A stretch of DNA of 64,000 nucleotides from CAYXLI01 sp964464925 (GCA_964464925.1 CAYXLI010000018.1:1-64000); one strand, 5' to 3'. Numbered from the stretch's first letter, positions 1 through 9,285 are shown. Translations and numbers: made by a program. The notes: generated by a model not told the origin, from the letters alone.

Positions 1-197
1 TCCTTCCAGGCGGCTGACGATCCGCCGCCACCTGCTTCGAACAAAACCACAGGACGCGCATCACCCATGCCGGTGCAGACAACATTCAGCTTGTGGCTAC
101 CTAAATCGACTAGGTGGCCGTCTTGCGCTAGAGCAGATGTCGCGTAGAGCAAGGCCAAAATTATGCCAACACGTGCCATGCTGCTTAGACGCGACAT
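1..197 (-). CDS. Secreted alpha/beta hydrolase, N-terminal part (runs off the window)
   Basis: I translated the left edge on the minus strand from an ATG at 197. The product opens with a short basic stretch and a hydrophobic signal peptide ending near ALAQ, followed by a beta-strand region (HLVDLGSHKLNVVCTG) and then VVLFEAGGGG. That last stretch is typical of the first strand and oxyanion loop of alpha/beta hydrolases. The catalytic Ser, Asp and His lie beyond the window, so substrate and activity cannot be judged. A second in-frame ATG at 179 could also be the start. The frame is open to the window edge (65 complete codons). Confidence 0.6.
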   Translation of the reverse strand, partial: MSRLSSMARVGIILALLYATSALAQDGHLVDLGSHKLNVVCTGMGDARPVVLFEAGGGGSSAAWK

Positions 198-334
198 GCA
201 GGTCATCGTTAGGCGCTCAAGTGAGATGTAGGCTCTGCTAACGCCGTAGCGTCGAGCGGGAAGCCCCCGGGGATTGATAGACCCTGGCGGCAAGCCAGGG
301 TTCATTTTTCTCGAAGACCCATCTTCGAACTGTT
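198..334. other. Intergenic region with a hairpin
   Basis: It separates two minus-strand genes. Apart from the hairpin at 281-301 I see no gene. The part next to the hydrolase start should hold that gene's promoter, but no convincing boxes stand out. Confidence 0.4.
281..301. terminator. Hairpin terminator downstream of the secreted-protein gene
   Basis: A perfect 8-bp stem (ACCCTGGC / GCCAGGGT) encloses a 5-nt loop. On the plus strand a run of five T follows at 305-309, and on the minus strand the stem lies about 34 bases past the stop of the gene ending at 335. It therefore reads best as a bidirectional terminator serving mainly the minus-strand gene. Confidence 0.55.
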
Positions 335-1261
335 TCACTTTCGCTCCAGTGAGTTGCGTTGCTGCATAGCCATCCTAAACACGTCATCAAGCGAGCCGCG
401 GACCACGAGGATCTTGGTTTCCAATATCGCCTCCTCGCCCGGTGACAACGCCGCTTGTGGATCCACGTGCTGGCAAGTCAACTCCGGATTGCTCCACACG
501 TTGCCTGTGTTACGCGTGAAACTCGCAACCACCCAGCGACCGTCTTGGGAAAGCGTGGCGAGGAAAGGCGCATCGACTGCTCGCGACTTGTTGTAGTGCG
601 GGATACCGTCACGATTTTCGACGTGCTGCGACGGTATCGGCCAGGTGAACGAGGCGAGGTACCGGGCGGGCAGCCATTGATTGAGAGGCATCGTCAGGCG
701 GCTCGGCGTTTCCGAAGCGAGCAGATCGAAACCATCTGCATGATGGACGTACGTCCGCTCCAATCGAACATCGTGGAACACCGATGTAAGCCTTGGATCG
801 ATTGGAGCATAGATCAGGTCATACCTTTGGTCCGACTGGTTGCGCAACTTGAAGTGAAAACGGACGCCATCTTCTTCGAGGGTTGCTCGCGCCAGCATAT
901 GGACAGGCCCCGGAAGATTTTTTTCATACGCAAAAGCTCGCTCAGATTGCCGCCATAGCGGTCGCTCGCCGTTTTGACCAGGCTGATAAAGATAGATCTG
1001 ATGCCCGTCCGTGCTTCCACGCGGTCGTACGGTGACGTGCTCCGGAAAGATGACCTCGATGGCGCGATCCGAGGTCGGATGACCTGGCAAGACAATCCGC
1101 AGCGTCGGGTGGGTGTTTTCCTCTGCCACCCTGAGCTGCAGGCCAACTCGGTTGCGGATGCTTCCGGCCGGGAGCGTCGGACGTACTTGAAGAAATGCGC
1201 GGCCGGATACCCCCAGGAGAAGAGATATGAAAACGATGATTCTGGAGCTTCTTTTGAGCAT
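335..1261 (-). CDS. Secreted protein of unknown function
   Basis: A 308-residue product. I chose the ATG at 1261 because it opens a clear signal peptide (MLKRSSRIIVFISLLLGVSG) behind a GAGAAG ribosome site. The longer frame needs a TTG at 1348 and would put 29 charged residues before that signal. The mature part has alternating strands and many Arg, His and Trp residues but no catalytic motif that I recognise. It may be a beta-rich periplasmic domain. The divergently placed padR gene begins 342 bases away and there is no operon partner. The function is unknown; the coding call rests on length, signal peptide and an open frame. Confidence 0.65.
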   Translation of the reverse strand: MLKRSSRIIVFISLLLGVSGRAFLQVRPTLPAGSIRNRVGLQLRVAEENTHPTLRIVLPGHPTSDRAIEVIFPEHVTVRPRGSTDGHQIYLYQPGQNGERPLWRQSERAFAYEKNLPGPVHMLARATLEEDGVRFHFKLRNQSDQRYDLIYAPIDPRLTSVFHDVRLERTYVHHADGFDLLASETPSRLTMPLNQWLPARYLASFTWPIPSQHVENRDGIPHYNKSRAVDAPFLATLSQDGRWVVASFTRNTGNVWSNPELTCQHVDPQAALSPGEEAILETKILVVRGSLDDVFRMAMQQRNSLERK

Positions 1262-1603
1262 TATCTTCTCGATGGCTCCACTGTAAGATTCCGGAAGTGA
1301 GCGCGACGCCGCCAGGTCCGTTTGCTCCCGATTTGACGTCTTTGACAATCAGCGTCTGCTGTTTATTGTGTGCTGGTTCAACGTGAAATGGAGAGCGCGC
1401 GTTCCCTGTTAGCGAGTATATAGCCAATTCGAGGGCCCAGCTTGGACGACGCCGCCCAACGTAGGGGCGGGGCAAGCTGCTGAACCCGCAACTGCTTTCA
1501 GAAAGACAGGTGAGCCCACTCCTTGTGCCGCCGGTTGGTTACTCATGGGGCCCGCTTGCGCAACGACGCTTTGAGCGTCTACAATTGTCGGTAATCTAGG
1601 CAT
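1262..1603. other. Divergent intergenic region before padR
   Basis: A 342-base spacer between the secreted-protein gene (minus) and padR (plus). It carries a possible padR promoter at 1556-1585; no further gene or RNA is visible. Confidence 0.4.
1556..1585 (+). promoter_or_regulatory. Possible sigma70-type promoter of padR-permease
   Basis: TTGCGC (1556-1561) and TACAAT (1580-1585) are separated by 18 bases and sit about 19 bases before the padR ATG. The -10 box overlaps the palindrome ACAATTGT, a plausible place for PadR autoregulation. This is inference from motif shape only. Confidence 0.35.
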
Positions 1604-1933
1604 ATGGCAAAGCCAACCGATTTTGTCCAAGGCACTCTTGATCTGTTGATCCTCAAGACCATCTCGCTCGAACCTAAACACGGTTGGGCGATCGCCAAAC
1701 GCATCCAACAGGTTTCACAAGAAGCTCTCCAGATCCAGCAGGGGTCCCTGTACCCGGCGCTACACCGTCTGGAGCAGCAGGCCTGGATCAAGGCTGAGTG
1801 GCGCCCGACCGAGACCGGACGAATGGCAAAGTTCTACTCCCTTACGCGTTCGGGACGGAAGCAGCTGGAAAGGGAATTGGCGAACTGGGTTCGTCTGTCG
1901 ACAGCCATCAACATAGTGGTTCAGGAAGCTTAG
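1604..1933 (+). CDS. PadR-family transcriptional regulator
   Basis: A 109-residue product of normal size for the short PadR class. It has the family's opening (FVQGTLDLLILKTI), the winged-helix recognition segment with QGSLYPALHRLEQ (about residues 46-58) and the wing with Y-S-L-T-x-x-G-R-K-Q. PadR proteins are dimeric repressors, often autoregulated and often paired with permease genes. The stop at 1931-1933 is two bases before the ATG of the large permease gene, so the two are almost certainly co-transcribed. In Acidobacteriota this pairing is very common. The inducer is unknown. Confidence 0.93.
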   Translation: MAKPTDFVQGTLDLLILKTISLEPKHGWAIAKRIQQVSQEALQIQQGSLYPALHRLEQQAWIKAEWRPTETGRMAKFYSLTRSGRKQLERELANWVRLSTAINIVVQEA

Positions 1934-1935
1934 CA

Positions 1936-4653
1936 ATGCGAATTCTGGACAAAGCCCGTTTGCGGCTTCGGTCTCTGTTGCGCCGTCCGAACGTCGACTC
2001 CGAGCTCGACGCCGAACTTCGTTTCCACCTGGATCAGCTCACTCAAGAGAATATTTCATCTGGTATGCCTTCCGACGAGGCCCGGCGGGCCGCACAGCGC
2101 ATGATCGGAGGCATCGCGCAGTATAAGGAGGAGTGCCGGGATATGCGGCGCGTAAGTTTTGTCGAGGATCTGGTACACGATGTACGTTACACGATTCGAT
2201 CTTTAGCGAAGAGTCCAGGGTTCACAGGAGTTGTCGTCGCCACGCTGGCGCTTGGCATCGGAGCAAACGCAGCCATTTTCGCGCTCGTGCACGGTGTGCT
2301 GCTGCGGCCCCTCGACTATCCAAAACCCGATCAGCTGATGTATCTGGCGGCAGAATCTCCAGCCGCTGGGGGCACCCGAAATGCGCTCTCCGCGCCAGAG
2401 TACACGGAGTTCCGCCAGATGAACCGGTCGTTCGCGGCGGTCGGCGCTTATTCGACCGGCGGCGCGGCATACACAACCGGCGAGGTCAACGTCATGGCAG
2501 GCGATCGGCCTTTGCGGGTGCGCTCGATCTCCGTCGACGCACACTTGCTCAAGGCGCTCAGTATTCAGCCGCAACAGGGGCGGTTCTTCAGTGACGAAGA
2601 AACCGCACGTTGGACCGGGACGCTACCGCCGCCGATCGCAATTCTCTCGCACGAACTGTGGCAAACAGCATTTGGAGGACGGCCGCTCGTTGGACAAAAG
2701 GTGGTAATCGAGGGCCGGCTCCACGAAATCGTGGGCATTATGCCACCCAGGGCCGACGTTATGGATAATCGCACCCAGGTTTGGTTACCCCTCTGGCTTC
2801 ACCCGAATATGGCCCGGCAACGCGGGGTGCACGTCCTCTACGTCATTGCGCGACTGAAAGACGGCGTCACCGGTGAGATGGCACAGACGGAGCTGAACGC
2901 ATTCCTGGAAAACTGGGGCGATCGTGTCGGCACGAAAGACCATGTCCCCACGAACCGTCCCCTGCGCCCAGTAGACCACACCCTCCAATTACGGGCGTTA
3001 CAGGACGCGATCGTTGGGAATTCCAGGCGCCCGATCTGGGTCCTGCAGGCCGCCGTGGGATTCGTGCTGCTCATCGTCTGCGCGAATCTTGCAAACTTAA
3101 CGATGGCTCGCGCCGGGTCACGCAGACGGGAATTTGTGTTGCGCGCTGCTCTCGGTGCCAGCCGCGGCCGGCTGCTCAGGCAGTCGGTAACCGAAGGCGC
3201 CGTGTTGTCCGGAGCCGGTGGCGCTCTGGGTCTGTGGCTGGCTATCGCTGGCGTGCAGGCGCTGCTCCGTGCTTACCCGGCGAGCATCCCACGGACGAGT
3301 GAGCTTACGATTGGTTTGCCGGTCCTGCTGGTTGCGCTCGGCCTGTCGACTGCTACCGCCCTGCTTTTCGGATTCGTGTCGCTCGGGCGCCGGGGAACGA
3401 GTAGCACGGCGGCTGCACTCAAGGAGGGTGGAAGGGGTTCCAGCGGCGCCTGGCGTCATTACACCCGTCGTGGACTTGTGATCGCACAAGTCGCTTTCGC
3501 GGTGATGCTGGTTATCGGAGCGGGTTTGCTAGTTCAGACAGTCTATAACCTCACCCGGATCGATGCAGGATTTGACCGGTCGCGGCTGGTCACGTTCTCG
3601 ATGACATTGCCCATGGCGAATTCAGATCCCGACACGCGCGCGCAGGCATATCAGCGGGTTCTCGACGGGCTTCGCTCCCTACCGGGCGTACTGGGAGCGG
3701 TTGCCATGTCGGGTCTGCCGCCGAATCGAACTCCAGATGCGATTTCTACTCCTATCGAGAACTACACCTCCGACGATGGAAAGCCCTTCGCAACCATCGA
3801 CTACTACCAATTCGTCATGGGCGACTATTTCCGGACGATGGGCATCCCGATCATCGCCGGCCGCGGCTTCGAGCGAACCGACAACGCGTCGCGAGGCAAG
3901 GTGGCGATCGTCAATGAGACTTTGGCGAAAAGGATCTGGAAGGGGCAGAACCCGATTGGCCAGCATGTACGGCCTCCGGGCTGGTCGTTTGGTGCCAGCG
4001 AGGATGTCTGGCATACGGTGATCGGAGTGGCCAAGGACGTCAGGCAGCGGGGTGTCGAGCGCCCGGCAGGGACTGAACTTTACGTATCCCTTGACCAGCA
4101 CGGCGTCTCGCCGCCGAGTATGAATGTGGTGATGCGGACGACCCTGCCACCGGCCGTGCTGTCAGGGACGATCCAGCGAGTGGTTCGGGAAGTGGACGCC
4201 GCGGTTCCCGTCGTGCGGCTTCGCGACATGGATTCGGTGTTCGCCGAATCGATTCGCCGGCCGAGACTCCTGGCGCAGCTATTGGGCGCTTTTGCCGGAC
4301 TAGCGCTGCTCCTGGCAGCCATCGGCACTTACGGCGTGCTCTCCTACATGGTGACGGAGCGCCGTCGCGAGATCGGCATCCGGGTCGCCCTCGGTGCAGC
4401 TCGCTCCCGCGTGCTCGCGCAGATCATGCAGGAAGGGCTTCAAGTCACGGCGTTGGGTTTCACTGTGGGCCTTGCAGGCGCGCTTGCCGTAAACCGGCTG
4501 ATTGCGTCCCTGCTGTTTGGTGTTCAGCCGACGGACACCGTGACGATCGCCATTGTGATCGCGACGATGACGACCGTGGCGGTGGTCGCCAGTTGGCTGC
4601 CGGCGTGGCGGGCATCGCGGCTAGACCCGAACGTTGTGCTCAGAGATGAGTAA
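1936..4653 (+). CDS. Acidobacterial duplicated orphan permease (MacB/FtsX-like)
   Basis: A 905-residue inner-membrane protein. I placed the start at the ATG two bases after padR; a longer frame from 1798 would run through padR in another frame. The N-terminal 75 residues form the charged domain typical of this family, then a signature VRYTIRSLAKSPGFT (about 83-97) leads into the first membrane helix. Two MacB-type periplasmic domains alternate with two FtsX-type permease blocks, the last ending with conserved G-x-A-x-x-W-L-P-A-W-R-A-S-R-L-D-P. No ABC ATPase gene is adjacent, which is usual for these duplicated orphan permeases. Transported substrate unknown. Confidence 0.93.
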   Translation: MRILDKARLRLRSLLRRPNVDSELDAELRFHLDQLTQENISSGMPSDEARRAAQRMIGGIAQYKEECRDMRRVSFVEDLVHDVRYTIRSLAKSPGFTGVVVATLALGIGANAAIFALVHGVLLRPLDYPKPDQLMYLAAESPAAGGTRNALSAPEYTEFRQMNRSFAAVGAYSTGGAAYTTGEVNVMAGDRPLRVRSISVDAHLLKALSIQPQQGRFFSDEETARWTGTLPPPIAILSHELWQTAFGGRPLVGQKVVIEGRLHEIVGIMPPRADVMDNRTQVWLPLWLHPNMARQRGVHVLYVIARLKDGVTGEMAQTELNAFLENWGDRVGTKDHVPTNRPLRPVDHTLQLRALQDAIVGNSRRPIWVLQAAVGFVLLIVCANLANLTMARAGSRRREFVLRAALGASRGRLLRQSVTEGAVLSGAGGALGLWLAIAGVQALLRAYPASIPRTSELTIGLPVLLVALGLSTATALLFGFVSLGRRGTSSTAAALKEGGRGSSGAWRHYTRRGLVIAQVAFAVMLVIGAGLLVQTVYNLTRIDAGFDRSRLVTFSMTLPMANSDPDTRAQAYQRVLDGLRSLPGVLGAVAMSGLPPNRTPDAISTPIENYTSDDGKPFATIDYYQFVMGDYFRTMGIPIIAGRGFERTDNASRGKVAIVNETLAKRIWKGQNPIGQHVRPPGWSFGASEDVWHTVIGVAKDVRQRGVERPAGTELYVSLDQHGVSPPSMNVVMRTTLPPAVLSGTIQRVVREVDAAVPVVRLRDMDSVFAESIRRPRLLAQLLGAFAGLALLLAAIGTYGVLSYMVTERRREIGIRVALGAARSRVLAQIMQEGLQVTALGFTVGLAGALAVNRLIASLLFGVQPTDTVTIAIVIATMTTVAVVASWLPAWRASRLDPNVVLRDE

Positions 4654-4659
4654 CGGCTG

Positions 4660-5020
4660 AGAACGCTCTTACGAACCGCCTTGACGCTCTTCTTCGGCTT
4701 GACCAGCTCAGCGAGTTCCCCGAATCGGAATCCGCCCCAGATCGTGCGGGACGACCAGCCCTGCGCGCACTTCATTCGCGAGTTCTGTGTTTCGTGCCGG
4801 AACTTCCGGAGGTCCGCCAGTGTGAGCGTGAGCGGCTTCTCCACGAGGCCGATATATGCAGACGATACGTCGCCGGATCGAGCGGCGGGACAGGGTTGTA
4901 CCACATGAGCCGGAAGCTCAGAGCGTCCGGCTGATCGCTCGGCAGAAGCAGCTTCTTTTCAGCACCGAAAGCCACTGCATGAGCCGTAGCGGCGCAAAAC
5001 AGAAAGCGGCGGCGGTTCAT
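4660..5020 (-). pseudogene. Frameshifted, truncated molybdopterin-dependent oxidoreductase (sulfite-oxidase/MsrP-like)
   Basis: From the ATG at 5020 the frame gives a twin-arginine-like leader (MNRRRFLFCAATAHA) and then a domain start ending YRLHI. The family sequence continues in another minus frame as GLVEKPLTLTLADLRKF, M-K-C-A-Q-G-W-S and W-G-G-F-R-F-G-E-L. This matches the molybdopterin-binding fold, including the Cys that ligates Mo. A single missing base near 4850 explains the switch. Homology stops near 4660, so the C-terminal half is lost, apparently where the permease gene ends. The exact 3' limit is approximate. A sequencing error could explain the frameshift but not the missing half. 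Confidence 0.7.
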
Positions 5021-5215
5021 TGTAGTCCGTAGTTTATCGCTTGCTTCAGGATATTGTTTTCGCCCGAGGCGTGATCCACGTGTGGCGAAAGCTTCATCTT
5101 GCAAGCCGGCATTCACGTCGGCAGGCAGAACCGCGACGTACAATTCCGAGTCACAGCCGACTGTCTGCGCGTGTCCCCCCAATGAGCCCTTCGGGGCAGG
5201 TCCTGATTCACTGCG

Positions 5216-5494
5216 CTACTTTTCCAGTATCTGCACAAGCGGCAGTCCGTCAAAATCCAGCACGACCCGTGAGGGATTTCCCCAAAATCGCATCGCGTAT
5301 CCCGGCTCACCGCCCGCCGAATAGGCAAGCACCCCAGCGCCGCCGCCCAGCCGCTCGCATGCACATTGCCAGAGTCGTTCTCGCACCGCCGAACTCACAT
5401 CCCCGAGAAACACGCCCGTCCGTGGTTCCAATAGCCACTTCGTCAACTCTCCACGCACCGGCGCCGGCACCCTCTCAAGAATAATCAAGGTCAC
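5216..5494 (-). CDS. cas2: CRISPR-associated endonuclease Cas2, type I-E
   Basis: A 92-residue product, normal for Cas2e. I chose the GTG at 5494 because it gives the family's first strand (VTLIILERVPAPVRGELTKW), has AGAGAGG upstream, and overlaps the cas1 stop as GTGA. Cas2 dimers form the core of the Cas1-Cas2 integrase that inserts new spacers next to the leader. The region VFLGDVSSAVRERLW is the usual I-E motif. It is the last gene of the cas unit. About 195 bases without a recognisable gene follow before the pseudogene. Confidence 0.95.
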   Translation of the reverse strand: MTLIILERVPAPVRGELTKWLLEPRTGVFLGDVSSAVRERLWQCACERLGGGAGVLAYSAGGEPGYAMRFWGNPSRVVLDFDGLPLVQILEK

Positions 5495-6405
5495 GCGTAC
5501 CTCTCTCCCCCCGGGACAATGCCCGTTTCCGGATCCCACAGTCCGCCCGGCATCGCCGGATCCTCATCGAATGGGCTATCCCCAGCAGCCGGAAACAGCG
5601 AGTGCAGATCTTTCACGATCCTTTTCAGCAGCCGTGATTCTGCGAACGCATCCCTGCACGCGCGCCGCACTCCCACCTCCAGACTCCCTCGCGTAGGATC
5701 GCCTGCAGCCCGAAATGCGGCCGGAATCGTAATCTCGGTTTTGTATAGATCGGCTACGTCGTAAACGAACGACAGCAGCTTTCCCGTGTGTACGAAACCT
5801 AATCCCGCCGAGAATCCCACCGAAACGATCGCCGCATGGCAAACGCCGTAAAGGCAGCTGTTCGCCACGGATAGCGCGCGGTTCACGGCATCAGCTTCGC
5901 TCCATTGCTCTCGGTCGTAGGCTCTGCCGGACCAGTTAACCCCGGTCTCCCGGCTCATCCGCGCGTAGCAGTCTCGCACGCGAACTCCTTCGCGGCCGCG
6001 AATCTCCTGCAAACTCAGGTTTGCGGGGAGTTCTTCCTCAAAACGCATTCGATACATGTTCATTACTACTTCGAGCCGCTTGGCGGGGTTGGCCCATGCT
6101 GCGGCTTGCCGTAGTAGATTCTTTGCGGAGCGCGTTTCGCCCTGTCCGCTTGCGTAGTAGCGGACTCCCCGCTCGCCGCACCAGGCAACCAAACACCCGT
6201 GATCCGCCAGAGTGCGAATCGCAGCATGAGTGATCGAAGTGCCCGGTCCTAGCATGAGCAGTAAGAGTTTTGCGCACGGGATAGGAGTCTTCCCTCCTGC
6301 ATCCTGAGCGGAGATGGAAAGAGCATCCTGATCGATGCGGCAGTGTTCCAGGTACAAGTACGACCAACTGTCCTGGACCCTCGGTAGCTTGTGTAAATCA
6401 TTCAT
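5491..6405 (-). CDS. cas1: CRISPR-associated integrase Cas1, type I-E
   Basis: A 304-residue Cas1e. Metal-binding residues are present by comparison with the E. coli protein: E139 (in IRGREG), H206 (GFVHTG) and D216/D219 (SFVYDVADL). The start is fixed by the family N-terminus (LHKLPRV.DSWSYLY). That ATG (6405-6403) lies inside the last CRISPR repeat, directly after the hairpin stem. There is no spaced Shine-Dalgarno site: the only G-rich bases are the stem's own GGGG touching the ATG. Translation may therefore depend on processing of the repeat by Cas6e (see findings). The stop overlaps cas2. Confidence 0.97.
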   Translation of the reverse strand: MNDLHKLPRVQDSWSYLYLEHCRIDQDALSISAQDAGGKTPIPCAKLLLLMLGPGTSITHAAIRTLADHGCLVAWCGERGVRYYASGQGETRSAKNLLRQAAAWANPAKRLEVVMNMYRMRFEEELPANLSLQEIRGREGVRVRDCYARMSRETGVNWSGRAYDREQWSEADAVNRALSVANSCLYGVCHAAIVSVGFSAGLGFVHTGKLLSFVYDVADLYKTEITIPAAFRAAGDPTRGSLEVGVRRACRDAFAESRLLKRIVKDLHSLFPAAGDSPFDEDPAMPGGLWDPETGIVPGGERYA

Positions 6406-9232
6406 CCCCGTGCGGACGGGGAAAACGGAACTTCATCCCATGTGCAGAACGTGACGAACGTTCCATCCCCGTGCGGACGGGGAAAACAACAAAGCCTACC
6501 GAGTCAAGCTATCGGACGTCGGTCCATCCCCGTGCGGACGGGGAAAACGGGCCGACGCGCTGGCCGTCCCATGCCCAATACGGTCCATCCCCGTGCGGAC
6601 GGGGAAAACTTCCTCAATCATGTGTCTCTCTACGCCCCAATCCGGTCCATCCCCGTGCGGACGGGGAAAACGTGGGAGACGATGAGCACAAAAAGTACCT
6701 TGCCGGTCCATCCCCGTGCGGACGGGGAAAACTTCTTCAGACGGTCCCGCTCAGTCGGCATCTACGGTCCATCCCCGTGCGGACGGGGAAAACGAATTGC
6801 GGCGGGTATTGTGTTATGGATCGCCCGGTCCATCCCCGTGCGGACGGGGAAAACGCAGGTCTGGGCGATAGCGGAATAGAATTCCACGGTCCATCCCCGT
6901 GCGGACGGGGAAAACCCTTCTGGTGGGGGCAGCGGCACGGTAACGAACGGTCCATCCCCGTGCGGACGGGGAAAACTACCTTGGCGAGCGGCGCCGCAAC
7001 CCGCTCGACGGTCCATCCCCGTGCGGACGGGGAAAACGCTTTCGCTGGATCAACTAGCTACAGTGCAATCGGTCCATCCCCGTGCGGACGGGGAAAACAG
7101 GAAGATCGGCGAGCAATCGAAGAACGTCATCGGTCCATCCCCGTGCGGACGGGGAAAACTCCGGTTCCATGAACCGCTTCTCTCGCGCGAACGGTCCATC
7201 CCCGTGCGGACGGGGAAAACTCACACACGTAAAGGCTTTGCTGCGCGAGCGACGGTCCATCCCCGTGCGGACGGGGAAAACGAGAAGCGGGCGAACGGTT
7301 CAAACTACATCGGCGGTCCATCCCCGTGCGGACGGGGAAAACCTGCAGTCTCTTGCTGAGGGTCGCAAGCCCGACGGTCCATCCCCGTGCGGACGGGGAA
7401 AACGTTGCATGGATAGGATATGCCCGTAAAACGTACGGTCCATCCCCGTGCGGACGGGGAAAACAGATCCGGCACACTGATCACCGCGCCACACTCCGGT
7501 CCATCCCCGTGCGGACGGGGAAAACATTTCCGCTGGCGCGATTACTGGTCTGAATACCGGTCCATCCCCGTGCGGACGGGGAAAACCGTCAACTCCTGAT
7601 TCCGGTTTTCCGCGCGGCCGGTCCATCCCCGTGCGGACGGGGAAAACTAGCGCATCGCGCTAGCCATGAGCACCCTCGGCGGTCCATCCCCGTGCGGACG
7701 GGGAAAACTGACGCGGACGCCATAGCCCATCACGGATACCGGTCCATCCCCGTGCGGACGGGGAAAACAACCACCTCATACCGTTTTGCTCGATACTTGC
7801 CGGTCCATCCCCGTGCGGACGGGGAAAACCTCAACCAAGGCCCGCAGGACTTGGCCCCCGTCGGTCCATCCCCGTGCGGACGGGGAAAACCCAAGTAAAC
7901 GCTGTCCATCTGTAATCAACTTCGGTCCATCCCCGTGCGGACGGGGAAAACCCGATGGGCCAGCCGGCACCCGGTCCTCAGGGCGGTCCATCCCCGTGCG
8001 GACGGGGAAAACAGATGGTGTGATTTCCGATCCATCCTACTTCCCGGTCCATCCCCGTGCGGACGGGGAAAACTCCCTGATCCTGCTGTGCGCTGCGTAT
8101 GAAATCGGTCCATCCCCGTGCGGACGGGGAAAACGGTGATGACTCAGCTTGTTTCTGTTTGGTTTCGGTCCATCCCCGTGCGGACGGGGAAAACGCTGGG
8201 GACTGCGATGAGTTCAGCTTCCGCATCCGGTCCATCCCCGTGCGGACGGGGAAAACGCCGACGATTCGCCGGCCGCGTTCCGATTGTTCGGTCCATCCCC
8301 GTGCGGACGGGGAAAACGGGCCAGACCGCCCTGCGGCTCTTTCTCGGCGCGGTCCATCCCCGTGCGGACGGGGAAAACGCGATGGCATTCTCGCGGCAGG
8401 AGAACGGTCCCGGTCCATCCCCGTGCGGACGGGGAAAACTCCAGAGTTACCAGTACCGGGTCTCCGCTTCCCGGTCCATCCCCGTGCGGACGGGGAAAAC
8501 TGTCTGCTCTATTCCGACAATGACGGGGCCTACGGTCCATCCCCGTGCGGACGGGGAAAACTTCAAACTGCCGCCCGCTGTACTCTGGCAGGTCGGTCCA
8601 TCCCCGTGCGGACGGGGAAAACCTTGGGCCTTGATGTGCGCTCACTCTGTATTTCGGTCCATCCCCGTGCGGACGGGGAAAACAGTTCGCGAAGGCGTTC
8701 GTCACCGTCTCTGAACGGTCCATCCCCGTGCGGACGGGGAAAACCGTGCAGACTCCGACCGCTCTTCGGGGGTCATCGGTCCATCCCCGTGCGGACGGGG
8801 AAAACCTGAGCGAATGTCGCGTCTTTCGGGTTATAGGCGGTCCATCCCCGTGCGGACGGGGAAAACTTCACTGACACGTTGGGAGATAGCTATTACAACG
8901 GTCCATCCCCGTGCGGACGGGGAAAACGTGGCTGTATTCTCTACCCACCCACCCCCATTCGGTCCATCCCCGTGCGGACGGGGAAAACGCTATTGCATCA
9001 AGGCCCTCGCGGTCTGTCTCCGGTCCATCCCCGTGCGGACGGGGAAAACTATTCCCCGTACCCGACGCTATATCGTACTCCCGGTCCATCCCCGTGCGGA
9101 CGGGGAAAACGAAAGTAGATGGGTGGAGTGTGGCAAGTGGAGCGGTCCATCCCCGTGCGGACGGGGAAAACATCAGGAACGTACGAACGTAAGCCGTTGA
9201 CTGCGGTCCATCCCCGTGCGGACGGGGAAAAC
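6398..9232 (-). CRISPR. Type I-E CRISPR array, 47 repeats and 46 spacers
   Basis: The repeats are 29 nt and recur about every 61 bases, with spacers mostly 32 nt and a few of 31 or 33. Read on the minus strand, a repeat has a GTTTT lead, a 6-bp stem CCCCGT/ACGGGG around the loop CCGC, and an 8-nt tail ATGGACCG. That tail corresponds to the I-E crRNA 5' handle. This orientation puts the leader at the high-coordinate end beside cas6e. All repeats I read are identical except the two at the far end: 6459-6487 has one change, and 6398-6426 keeps the stem but has a different tail (ATGAATGA), the normal degeneration of a leader-distal repeat. The array lies between cas6e and cas1 instead of beyond cas2. 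Confidence 0.99.
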
Positions 9233-9285
9233 ACATTGAAATACACCCATCCAAGCGCCGAAAACCGCCGGAAGTCTCCTCGAAA
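9233..9285 (-). promoter_or_regulatory. Short leader of the main array
   Basis: Only 53 bases separate the cas6e stop from the first repeat. This must contain whatever leader sequence guides spacer insertion. I see no clear -35/-10 pair, so the array may be transcribed by read-through from the cas operon. A loosely IHF-like TTTCAA-N4-TTT crosses the leader-repeat junction, but it departs from the consensus. Confidence 0.45.

Noticed and set aside
5023..5182. In-frame upstream extension of the oxidoreductase remnant (SELYVAVLPADVNAGLQ)
   Set aside because: It looks protein-like, but I cannot assign it to a family and the twin-arginine leader clearly starts at 5020.
5041..5484. 147-residue Arg/Pro-rich plus-strand frame over cas2
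   Set aside because: Opposite to cas2, composition typical of a GC-rich shadow.
6442..9200. Long open frames on both strands with repeated SIPVRTGKT, HPRADGEN, PSPCGRGK or FPRPHGDGP units
   Set aside because: They are translations of the CRISPR repeats in six frames; period and spacer variability show no protein is encoded.
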